A stretch of DNA of 29,264 nucleotides from Rhizophagus sp. LPA8_4_AMF (lineage: Eukaryota > Glomeromycota > Glomeromycetes > Glomerales > Glomeraceae): NCBI GenBank assembly GCA_021464525.1, contig JADRCO010000630.1, forward strand, positions 1-29,264, written 5' to 3'. Each line of letters starts with the position of its first letter. The stretch's first letter is position 1. The translations under genes and the position numbers were made by a program. Positions 19,833-29,264 of the stretch are shown here, one piece after another. The notes beneath the pieces are model-generated. The model saw nothing but the letters and a program-made list of their open reading frames with translations. It was not told where the DNA came from and searched no databases.

Positions 19833-21920
19833 ATGTCTTTGCTACCTGGACTTGAAGAACTTGGCTCCGGATATGATTGTTTAAATGGCCAATATGCTCA
19901 AAGTGAATCATGTACCGAAAATCTCTTTGACTGGAGTGATATTCCGACGCGTGAAGTGAAGCTCAATGGCCAGACTTATATCGTACCTAGGGTCGTTAAT
20001 GTAAGAATAATGGCAAACTAATAATAAATAATAGGCTTTAAAGTTACATTCCTTCCGTTTGTATCAGTTTTACCCAAAGATAGCGGTTGAATACTTCTCC
20101 ATTGCTGGTGAAAGTTTAGATGAATTTCACCAATCAATTTCGAAATCTGTAAATATAGGTAAATTGGTTAATATTAATATGGACCATTGTATACGAAATT
20201 ATTGATAATATCAATGTTTATTAGGGGGAGAATTTTTGGGTTTTTCCAGCTCTTTAGAAACAGAATTTGGGAAGGTTGTCGACTATAGTACATTTCGAAA
20301 ATTTAGCAGAGTTCAATACAATTATACATCTCACCTTCTTCACCTAACTTCATCACCTTTGGTATTGCGGAAATGTCTTAGACCTGAAATTCGAGCTGAA
20401 ATCAATGATCCAAAAATCGAACCGGAGACAATTTTTCAACGATACGGAACTCATTTTATCCATAGTCACAAAATGGGGGGTCGCATTGTCCTCAGCATTT
20501 GCACTAATAAACTCATTTATAATTCCAGTACAGACCTCAAAACGGTTGCGAAAGCTGCAGCTGAAGAAATATTCCATGGGAATATTTCAGATGAATATAA
20601 AGAGGAAGTTAAGAAATTAAGAGAACACAGTGAGATTAATTTAGTTGGTTGTGGTGGGGATATCAGTGCACTTGGGAACGACATGATGCATCCAAATGTG
20701 AATGCTTGGATAAAAACAGTTCCAGACAGCCCGGTTTTTATAACATTTGACAGATCAGACAGGTGTTTATTGATTATAAGCTTGATTTTTATTAAGCCTA
20801 AAATTCTAATATCAATATTTTGTTCAAATTTACATAGTCTTTCATTTATCGGAGATCTGGTTGATGATGAAACCCGAAAAAAACAGTTTGCAAATGCTTT
20901 GCCGATTTATTTTGACACTCATAGAAGGAAATTCAAGCCTTTTAACCCTCCCTACTTGGAATATACAATAGTGTCTTTAACCTCAGCTACCGAACTTTTT
21001 GGAAGCAAGCCGGTTATTTCCGAAGGAAGCGAATGGTGAAATTATTAGAAGATAAAATATATATTGTATATGGAGTTAAATTCTTATTCATGTTTTTATA
21101 TTACTACAGGAAATGGTTGGCAGTTTCTTACCCTTCAGAAACTCCTCTTAAACACGGTATTGTGATTAGAGAGAAACCGTATGCTCAAGGACTTTTGCGC
21201 CCTATTGTCAAAAAAAATTATATAACCAGTTTTGACTTTGGAAAAACATACCAGCCTTTAACAGATGATCCCGATAATTTTGTTTCTTTAGGCGGTTTTC
21301 ATGAGTATTGGATCTTTAGAGATTTTCTGGTAGATATCCAAAATCTTGTCGGCGTTCACCGGAGTCTTTGCGTTCGTGGTGAACCTGGTAAACCAATTAC
21401 ATATTATCTTGATGATAAACCTGTCAATAGTCATTCTTGGTATATTGCATCAAAAGAGGATGCTCTTGATCTTTCGGCAATCACTTGCAGTGATAATGAC
21501 AATCCGAGATGTGAATCTATCTGGCTCTTACGAAAAGATTTTATAGAGCATGTATCCTTTAAGGTTTGAATGTATTATTTATTACTAACTACTGTATTAA
21601 GAAAATTTTGACTTTTAATCTACTTTTTCACTAACATCATTTAACTCTTTTTAACTAAAATATCATTTGAAAAATGTAAAATAAATCACGCCAATTAATT
21701 AGGAACCGTGGTATAAATATGTAATGAAAAGCACGAAAGTTATATGCAACTACACGAGAACTTTCGTTATGAGGGGCCAATCACATAAAATTAGTTGTAT
21801 CACTGATAAAAATCAAAATAAAGATAAAGGAACAACGGGATGTTTTTCGCAACTATTTCGAAAGTGTAATTGCGCTATATTATTATGCCGGCGACATGGA
21901 TATTATGTACGTGAACATTA

Positions 21921-21951
<31 letters not shown>

Positions 21952-22111
21952 AACTCTTTGTCAAAATTTATCGGCATTAGTTTTCGGAATTCCTATTTTC
22001 TAATAAATTATCAAAATTGACTTACTTGGTCTTATTTTTTAACATCCGTAGGAATGTGAGAATGGCATATGTATCGGGAAAAATAAAGTATCGTCATTTA
22101 GCGATCGTTAA
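19833..22111 (+). CDS. MACPF domain protein, seven exons (about 570 aa)
   Basis: Exons: 19833-20000, 20068-20158, 20225-20762, 20838-21035, 21110-21563, 21703-21906 and 22052-22111; all introns are GT-AG and phases agree throughout. The protein starts MSLLPGLEELGSGYD, a usual MACPF entry segment, without signal peptide. The MACPF signature YGTHFI (about 160-165) followed by a Gly-Gly pair (171-172) is clear, so the fold runs roughly from residue 5 to 330. The C-terminal 240 residues are Trp/Tyr-rich and Cys-containing, with no domain I can name. MACPF proteins insert into membranes or act in immunity and development; the role in fungi of this type is unknown. Intron 3 (20763-20837, 75 nt) is in frame and stop-free, so its retention would add 25 residues. 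The donor of intron 5 (GTTTGA) is weak. No break was seen. An earlier in-frame GTG at 19818 is not needed as a start. Confidence 0.85.
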
Positions 22112-22116
22112 TAAAG
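22109..22116 (+). terminator. Poly(A) signal overlapping the MACPF stop
   Basis: TAATAAAG: the TAA stop at 22109-22111 overlaps the canonical AATAAA at 22110-22115. If used, the 3' UTR would be very short. Confidence 0.4.
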
Positions 22117-23310
22117 TTTGGGCCATATGTATACAGTGAATTTAGTTGAACATTATAATTTATTTTTTAAATTACCGTAATAAAAATTATTAAATATTAT
22201 TGTGAATAACATTTCAATTGACAATATTAAATAAAACTATTCCTAAGCAAAAAATATATGATACTGTAAAAAAATGAGGATAACGTTGATAATTTATAGA
22301 AGATGATTTCGAAGGAGATATTATAGTAAGAGTCCTTTTGTAAATTTTCGGATACTCATTAACATCAAATGTATTATCTTTATTCTCGTTGATGTGTCTT
22401 AACGAAAATATTTGCGTTCTCGAATTAGTTCCAAGCTGACTTTGTAATTAGTAACAAAATAATAAGTGTTCATCGGCTATGAAGCACCAGTAAATATCCC
22501 GCTTTTGAAAGTGACAATATCTAGTATGACTGTCCTTATGAAATTTTCCAAAGGAACGAGTGTAGTTCACTTGCTAGTTCCGTGAGTGTTCTGACAACCA
22601 TGATAGTATATTCCAATTTCTATTATAAAAATTGTTCTCAGCATTAATATTGACAAAATAACGTGTCAGAAGTTAAGTAATAAACGTAATAGTCGAACCT
22701 TGTATTCTTCGTGATACAAGGGATATATTCTCCGAACAGTTAGTAACTTTCTCGAAAGAAAATCTATATAGGAATTATGTTTGAGATACGCAGTATGATA
22801 ATTAAAATCTTATTACGTGCTCTGTGATACAATCTATTCAAAAAAAATTCCAACTACGCCCATCACAGCTTCCTGTTTTGTAGAACTGCTCAAATTATAT
22901 CTAAGTCTAAATATAATTTGCATTTTTTTGTATCCCCGTATATCACTAAATTATGGTTATATCAAATCTCGGTAAGATCATTTATCCTGGAATGTAATCG
23001 GACCATTCTTTTAGTCCCTAAATACCTGAAGTGTGGCATAATCATTATCATATGATTGATTATTTCATAGCGTTGAGTTAATCACTACGTTGGATAAATA
23101 GTGGATAAATCGATTAAATCGTGGATAAAATTATCTCGATCACGAGTACAGTCTAAAACAATAAGCTACATCATCTATTGTCGCATATATTTGAAAATAA
23201 TATCCTCGTTTTCTGTTAGTGAAACTGACTAAAGATATTTTTGTGTTCTTTATATTCGTAATTATTAATAATTTGACCACTATCTTTTCTCATCTGCTAC
23301 TATTCCGATA
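22117..23310. other. Intergenic, nothing recognised
   Basis: No gene, repeat array or RNA was seen in this stretch. Confidence 0.5.
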
Positions 23311-23567
23311 TTATCTTTGCTTTCGATCACAAAACTTTGATTGAGTCCTATCCGCAGTCGAATTATAACTCCCAGAGTAATCCCTTCGAATCTATTATTG
23401 CTTACCAATCATATTCGGTCATGAATTTTCTAGCATTGCTATCTATTATCATTTTCGATCACAAAAAACTTGGCTCAAATCCACAGTCGAGTTCTAGCCA
23501 CCAGAGTCATCCTTCAAATCTATCATTGTTTAATCATGAATTTTCTAGCCCTGTTATCTATTACTAA
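23311..23567. repeat. Two-copy tandem duplication of about 125 bp
   Basis: Unit 1 (about 23311-23442) and unit 2 (about 23443-23567) share, in order, TTTCGATCACAAAA, CCNCAGTCGA, CCAGAGTNATCC, TCAAATCTAT-like sequence, ATCATGAATTTTCTAGC and TATCTATTA. Identity is roughly 75-80%. A plus-strand frame without ATG crosses both copies (Ser/Gln/Asn-rich) and may be incidental. Confidence 0.65.
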
Positions 23568-24045
23568 AGTATTTTCTCGTAATAATAAAAATAAAATTAT
23601 TGGACCCTCATTTTCATGCATCAGTAGAACTCTTGTCATTCTTTAACATGCTAAATGTAATATCTTAAGAAAATGTCCACGCAAGTGTTTTTATTGTGTT
23701 ATATATATAACACAAGATATAAATACAGATACAATTAATAATATGTAGCAATAACGGACTTCCCAAAGGAAGTGAAGTATGGAAGATCTATTTTCCATAA
23801 ATCTATGTCGTTAGAGTCAGTGTAACGGAAAATGCACTTTTTTCCTTTCTAATCAATTGCTTGAGATGATAAATCGTCTCTTCTGACTCTGCTCTATTGC
23901 GAACGAATACGGGAAACTTTTACGAATCTCCTTGCACCAGAGTACATAATCTCAAACTTAATATTTCCAAGGGGAAACACATACGGGTATTTAGTTTTCA
24001 ATTTAAGAAAAAAAACGATACCTGGAATATATTCGTCACTTATAA
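23568..24045. other. Intergenic
   Basis: A plus-strand open stretch of about 50 codons (23886-24045, containing ESPCTRVHNLKLN and VFSFQFKKKNDTWNIFVTY) has protein-like composition and runs into the inverted-repeat element. No start or family could be assigned. Confidence 0.35.
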
Positions 24046-24503
24046 AGATGGCCCCGAATCTGGAATTATTGCCGAAATCCGAAATGCCGAATCTGAAATC
24101 CGAAATATATTTAAAAGCCAAAATTCCGAAATGCCGAAATTATGCCGAAATGCCGAAATGCTAATTGGCCAAAATTTTTAATAATTTCGGCCGGAATTAT
24201 AAAATTTCCATTTTAGGAAATTATAGTTACACAAGTTGTCAAATGAATTCTTACCAAAATCGATTTTTGTGGAACGTATATCGCTGAATATGGTAATGAT
24301 CGGCGGATCGTCTGTGTAACTTATAGAATTAAATTTTTAGATTTCGGCCGGAATTATCAAAATTCTGGTCGAAATTATAGAAATTTTGGCCGGAATTAAG
24401 TCTTAATTCTGGCCGGTTTAGCCGAAATTTAATTTGGCATTTCGGAATCCGAAATTCAAATCCGAATCCAAAATTTTTGAAAATTTTAATTTAGGGGCCA
24501 TCT
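24046..24503. mobile_element. Terminal-inverted-repeat element (AGATGGCCCC) rich in CCGAAAT
   Basis: About 458 bp bounded by a perfect 10-bp inverted repeat, AGATGGCCCC and GGGGCCATCT, extended imperfectly by TATA-rich flanks. The left part is packed with ATGCCGAAAT-type words and the right part with their complements (GGCATTTCGGAATCCGAAAT), and TTTCGGCCGGAATTAT recurs inside, so the transcript would fold on itself. Non-coding. A TA-type target site is possible but not proven. Confidence 0.7.
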
Positions 24504-24574
24504 ATAGTTCCTAAATATAACCAATATTAGTTTAATCAATTTCTGATAATCACGTTGGTCATACATAGAACAAT

Positions 24575-26963
24575 TAAAATTCATACAAGTAAAATTACTA
24601 GGAACTCTTTCTTGTCGATCCTTCGACCAAAATTTCTCAAACACTAATAAAACAGAAACAAAATAGAGTCATACTCTAATACAAAATGAGTTTAGCAATG
24701 ACTTACTTAGAGAAGTAAGAAAGTTTTTAATAATAAACTGTAAAGATATTGGACGCCTGGAAAAAAAAGATTTTGAACAACAAATAGACTTTTTATGTCA
24801 AGATGTTTGTACCAACCCATTGAGTGAAATAATAGGTCTTAATAGAGAAGTTATAGAGCTGATAATAAGGGTTTGTGAAAATATCTTCTACAAAAAATAC
24901 AACGAAACCATTTAATGACTGAAAAATGATAATATCAAATTGCGAAATTGGCTTCGTAAGGCATAGCAAGATAAGTCAACATAACCGCCTATACCAGATA
25001 AGGGAAAAAATGGAAACAGTAAAGAACCAATTAAAACACAAGATAAGGAGACAAAAGTTGAAACTATGATAAAGAAAAAGACACGTGCAAAAAAGATGAA
25101 AAAACGTATTGTGTTACCAATGGGAATAACATCAGCTGAGATCAATATGGAGGTATATGTGTTAACATCACATGATCTATTTTTATATGACATTCCAGCA
25201 CGATATAGTGAAGAGGATGTGGTTAAAGGGATAAGGACAATTGGACACATCAATAAGATTACGATCAAATGACAATACAAATATTAAACCATCAAGGTTA
25301 ATATTAACTTAGCGAAGGATTTGAATAACCTATATCGACAGAAAGCCAGAAGTGTGAAAGTTACTTTTGGCGCAGCTGAGAAGAAACTTGTATTGATGTG
25401 TGATGGTTTGACAGCAAGCTTATGGTGAAAGAAATTCGTGAGTTATGCAAATGGAAAGTGTATAAAGTTCTGCATGAAAGCTTTCTTAACGTTGTATATA
25501 AACACCAGTATACATACGCATATGGCAAAAAAGTTCATTTTGGAAAACTTGGGTTTTCTTGCAGAATTTGGAAGCAAGGAGGAACAACAAGTTACAATTG
25601 ATAAATTGTTAGATCTGAAAGGCCAGGATAAGGCCTGGAAGGTATATGGAAAGGATAGTGAAATAGTAGTAAATGTATTGAATCAGGATCATCAAGTAAG
25701 GAGCGTATGTAAAGCAAGTAATAAGCTTTTGTCTGCATGTAAAGATGGGTTTTTGAAAAGGCCTTACACCTACTAATGACTGAAACTAACATTCTAGGGA
25801 ACAGAAAAGGACAGATACCCGTATATGAGACACCCCCACAGAGAATATTCCAAGAATTGGAAGGGATTGTCAAGTATCAGGAAATCAGGAGGAATAGTTT
25901 TCCTGAAAAAAACTCACCTAAAATTTCAGAGTTGGAGGTAGTGGAAACAGTGGATAAATTCAGAAAGGGTGTCTCACATAAAAGCGAACAGTACCTTACG
26001 ATGCAAAGGTGTTATACCAAGATAATGTATCAATTGCGGAAGTGATGGAAATAATTAATGAAAAGAGAGAGGAAATGCAGAAGAAGAGGACATATGAACA
26101 ATATTCACCTAAGGGATGTGACAAGCAGATGGTTAAGAATCGACTTGATCGAAGTCTTTCACCAAAACTTAAGGAATTGGCACAAATCTTCAAAGATAAT
26201 GGAGTCGAGATGGACTGGGAGGAGATAGTAGAGGAGACAGTAGAAGAGGTAATGGAAAAGTATGGTATATTTGATGCTGAAGTGAAAGATTTCATGAGTG
26301 GTTCAACAGGCCATCAAGAGGATAACGTGAGGGTAGAAGTACAAAAAAGTATTATCAAAAAGCTGGAATTCTACGATGTGATGCAATAGTATTTCTGCCT
26401 CAACCAGAACTTTTGAAGAGGATCAAGGATGAGAATCGGGAAGTAGATTTGAAGAATGTTAACAAAAAATGGGCTCAAAAAAGTTCAAAGGAAAAATCTT
26501 ACCAGAAGAAACATGGAGTGGAAGGGTCAGAACAGTGAAATAATAGTCTTCAGGAGGTCACATGATATCACGATAAAAGACTTCCAAAGGAACACAAAAT
26601 CTAACAAACCTTTTTTTTGTGTCAACGATTTAAGCAGCAACTTGTAAAACATTTCCAAAAAAAGCATATTGGGGCTACACAAGATGAGCTTAAATTACTA
26701 ATTATTGTTTTTTATAGTTTGCTATTAGGTTTGTTTAGAATAGATAGTTTCTACTTGTCATCTTTGTATACTATATAGGTTTCTCTTTTTAAGTTAGCAT
26801 AATTCAGTATATGGATGAAGATACAGTAGTGTAGTTAGTTTTTTTTAATTTATGTCAATGATTAGTTTAGTTAGTTATCATTAGCGTACTCTAGGTATGT
26901 TTTATATATTCGGGTGATCATGCCTTTAATAAATTAAGTGTTACTATATAAAAAAAAAAATAT
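24575..26963 (+). mobile_element. Decayed retroposed insertion (LINE-like or processed copy)
   Basis: The 10-bp sequence ATAGAACAAT occurs at 24565-24574 and again at 26964-26973, and the second copy follows a run of 11 A and TATAT, as expected for target-primed retroposition. Between them lie open stretches in different frames, in the same orientation as the A tail. They include one near 24680-24915 (SNDLLREVRKFLIINCKDIG), one near 25066-25420 with LFLYDIPARYSEEDVVKGI and KDLNNLYRQKARSVKV, which reads like the RRM-like segment of glomeromycete element ORF1-type proteins, one near 25430-25775, and a Glu-rich one at 26009-26389. Several breaks are present, so nothing intact is encoded. No reverse transcriptase motif was seen, so it may be a truncated or non-autonomous element, or a copied mRNA. 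Confidence 0.6.
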
Positions 26964-27768
26964 ATAGAACAATAGGATTGGCTAACTTACATAATGCCAC
27001 AGTAAATGACTCTATTTTTTAGAAGTAGAACAAACCACAGAGCTATTTCCTAGTTCAGTTAGAATATGTATAAAAATACGTGTGACATGTAACCATGCTT
27101 TTGTTTCACAATTTCCAAATATGCAAACCTTGCAAAGAGGTGATATGGCATAGTAATTTTGGCGTGAACTTAAAAACAGAATTGTTTGTCCGAAGCTTTA
27201 GCTGAGGACATTTACGGTTAGACTCAATTCATGCAAGGTATGTCTGTCCGCACGCGTGATCCACCAATGATATTTCTTGTTGTGGTGACACGTTTTTTAG
27301 TACTGTACTACCATCGCCAAATAACGAGACGTCGAGACGCGTACTATTCGTTATAGTTTATTATTAATTTATTTCTTTTTATTATTATTTGTGTTACTTG
27401 CGAAACAATACCGCTTCAGACATTCCAATGGTTTCCGTTTTCCTAGTTTAGTAAAAAAACATGGGACTAATATTTAATAATTGTATCAATTAGTTTTCTC
27501 TGATCCTTATAATGTAAAATAATAGTGATATAGATTCCCTGGTTATTTCTTTTTGCCCTTAGAAAATTATTAGCTTCTATGAAGCAAAAAATGGTGCATT
27601 ATCCTGGTTGGGCATTAGATTTTTATCATTCGATGTTGAGTACGTTCTCGATATTGTTTTCTTGAAACAAACTATATTAAATATGTAAGTTGAATCTAAG
27701 TAATGCTTATGTATACCAATATGGAAATTGACAAGTAACCCATTAATCATTATCTATTTTTTGTTCAG
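26964..27768. other. Intergenic / possible upstream exons of the array
   Basis: No clear gene. At about 27561 a pyrimidine-rich acceptor (TTTTTGCCCTTAG) opens a 40-codon frame containing FYEAKNGALSWLGIRFLSFD that stops near 27687; it could be an exon belonging to the array downstream, or chance. Confidence 0.35.
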
Positions 27769-28484
27769 ATTAGGTCGAATATATTCTCAAAACCTGACCT
27801 GACTTGACCCAGTAGGAGCATTAATTTTTAGTTTTAGATCATTTTTATTTAATTATTTTTTTACTAATTATTTTTTTTTGTCTTTTAAGTCTAGACTAGG
27901 TTTGGCAAGATGTTGTGATACTACGGTAAGCATCAAGTTCATAATTTAGTTATTTTTTTTATTTAATTATCTTTTACTAATTATCTTTTTTTGCCTTTTT
28001 TAGATCTAAATCAGGTTCAATGTTATGACAGTAAGAATCATCTTATCATTTTTTTATTTATTGTTTTTTATTTTTATCTTTTAGGTCTAGGATCAGGCTC
28101 GGCAAGTTATTGCGATACTGTGGTAAGCGTCAAGTTTCATATTTACCCTTCATTTTTATCAATTTTTAATATTTCATTAATTATTTTTTTAGGTCCCAAT
28201 CTGGTTTGGCGAGTTGCTGCATTACTACAGTAAGGATCAATTCATTTCATCATTTTTTTTTATTAATTATCTCTTACCAATTATCTATTTTTTGTCTTTT
28301 TCAGATTCAGATTGGGTTCAGTGAGTTACTGCATTAAGATAGCAAGAATTGATTTTCATATTCTCTTTTTATTTTGTAAATTTTGTAACTTATTTTCTTT
28401 TACTAAATATTTTATTTAACTTTTTTTGTATCTTTTAGAAACTTGTGAATATGACCATAAGGGGTGACAAGTGGTGGTTGCTAG
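27769..28484 (+). other. Tandem array of exon-like mini-units, period about 110 bp
   Basis: Six to seven units, each with a T-rich tract containing TTTACTAATTAT (branch-like), an acceptor TCTTTTAG or close variant, a 27-46 nt exon-like core, and a donor GTAAG. Cores lie at 27890-27925, 28004-28030, 28085-28122, 28193-28229, 28305-28341 and 28439-28484; a weaker first unit starts at 27769. The middle cores are copies of one sequence, near CTAGATCAGGTTCGGCAAG then TTATTGCGATACTAC. The fifth has a GC donor (GCAAG). The last core is unrelated and ends with a full GTAAGTGAG donor. Core lengths are not multiples of three overall and cores contain stops, so coding is not supported. A spliced non-coding RNA is the simplest reading. 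Confidence 0.65.
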
Positions 28485-28767
28485 GTAAGTGAGTGAATTA
28501 TAGTACAGTATATTCAATTGTGCAATATATAGCCAGTTGATTGACTCAATCCAATCCAATTGAATTTGCAAATGTACTCAATATTTGTTCAAAATCTATA
28601 CGTGCATAACCATGAAAAGATAATGTTACTATTGCTGAAATTAAATATGTGTACATATGATATAGGTTGTGTGACGAATAGGATTTTTTCCTTAGACACT
28701 TATGAAGTGACATTGGTGATGAAAAAATCATGTGAATTTTGGACATTTTACTCCAATGACCAGTCAC
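28485..28767. other. Spacer, nothing recognised
   Basis: No supported gene; the overlapping short frames on both strands lack features. An 18-bp word (TAGGATTTTTTCCTTAGA, 28679 on) recurs at about 29198. Confidence 0.4.
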
Positions 28768-28995
28768 GTGTCATTTGGCCATTTCAGCATTAAATGATAA
28801 ATGACCGTCATTTAAAAATTATATCATAATTCTAACTGGCCAAAATTATCTTGTAATTTCATTGTTTAAATCATCAGGTGATAATATAAATTTGTAATTC
28901 TGGCCAGCATCGTAAATTTGGCCTGAATTAATTCTAAATGACACAAATGACAAATGAAGGTCATTCAGGGGTCATTTCAAAATGGCTAAATGAAC
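28768..28995. mobile_element. Imperfect terminal-inverted-repeat element (TCATTTGGCCATTT)
   Basis: The left end TCATTTGGCCATTTCAGCAT and the reverse-complemented right end TCATTTAGCCATTTTGAAAT agree for about 40 bp at 75%, and both continue into ATGACC-TCATTT words. The inside is rich in TGGCCAAAATTA-type sequence. Non-coding and MITE-like. The flanks ACTCCAATGACCAG and ACTCCATTACTGAG are similar, but too imperfect to call a target duplication. Confidence 0.5.
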
Positions 28996-29264
28996 TCCAT
29001 TACTGAGTTACGTTAATGATCATCTGAATTATTGTACAATATAATCTTTATTTTACAAGAACCAATAATGTTACAAAGGTGCAAATGAGTTATTACGTGT
29101 AGAAAAGTTGTTTTGATGAACTTCGTATTCTATTGAGATATAAATTGTCAGTTATAGCTCTATAAAAAATTGGATATATTATTTATAAGGATTTATAGGA
29201 TTTTTTCCTTAGAAATAACGTATCATAATAGTCCGTTGAAAGGATACGGAAAAATGCACAATTC
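28996..29264. other. Window end, nothing recognised
   Basis: AT-rich sequence carrying the second copy of TAGGATTTTTTCCTTAGA (about 29198 on). No gene seen. Confidence 0.5.

Noticed and set aside
23337-23567. Ser/Gln-rich 76-residue frame
   Set aside because: No ATG; it spans a tandem duplication and is probably incidental, so only the repeat is listed.
24912-25280. 122-residue minus-strand frame
   Set aside because: Antisense to the RRM-like stretch of the retroposed insertion; mostly hydrophobic, with no supporting feature.
27991-28233. 80-residue plus-strand frame in the exon-like array
   Set aside because: It reads through several T-rich acceptor tracts and GTAAG donors without conserved frame between units.
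27769-28484. Array read as Sel1-type protein repeats because of the period near 108 bp
   Set aside because: The units are mostly poly-T with stops and carry no repeat consensus residues.
1-29264. tRNA, rRNA, CRISPR, prokaryotic operon signals, or an LTR/Polinton element
   Set aside because: No cloverleaf boxes, rRNA-like segments, spacer arrays, ribosome binding sites, paired long terminal repeats or capsid/polymerase frames were found on reading both strands.

Overview
The window looks like nuclear DNA of an arbuscular mycorrhizal fungus (Glomeromycotina, Rhizophagus-like). This is an inference from the very AT-rich composition, the typical F-box gene, a MACPF gene with seven short-intron exons, a lineage-type coiled-coil family in tandem, GT-AG introns of mostly 65-140 nt with ACTAAT-type branch sites, and many short inverted-repeat elements. 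No rRNA, tRNA or CRISPR was seen.

Layout. 1-2190: gene-free repeats (a 16-bp TTTCGCCGAA-type array, a CCCGAC inverted repeat with a related degenerate array, and a short terminal-inverted-repeat element). 2197-3470: a minus-strand chain of exon-like pieces of mostly 27-69 nt separated by introns that are copies of one another. 3805-4060: a remnant resembling the C-terminus of a pogo/Tigger transposase. 4780-12374: a cluster of four related alpha-helical genes (three on plus, one on minus) plus two small relics; the two central genes lie in a tandem segmental duplication. 12633-12806: an inverted-repeat element. 13584-15164: an F-box/LRR-like gene. 15165-18826: mostly empty, with one small broken minus-strand gene fragment. 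18827-19087: an orphan terminal-exon-like frame. 19833-22111: a complete MACPF gene. 22112-24503: intergenic, a tandem duplication and a terminal-inverted-repeat element. 24565-26973: a decayed retroposed insertion with a 10-bp target duplication and an A tail. 27769-28484: a plus-strand array of exon-like units, period about 110 bp, each with acceptor and donor signals. 28768-28995: a hairpin element.

How the genes work together: the only clear functional unit is the four-member coiled-coil family. Three members share upstream motifs, and all four keep an intron at the very end of the coding region. The F-box protein would act in ubiquitin ligation and the MACPF protein on membranes, but nothing in the sequence links them to the family. 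The most unusual features are the two chains of tiny exon-like units with authentic-looking splice signals and no continuing reading frame.
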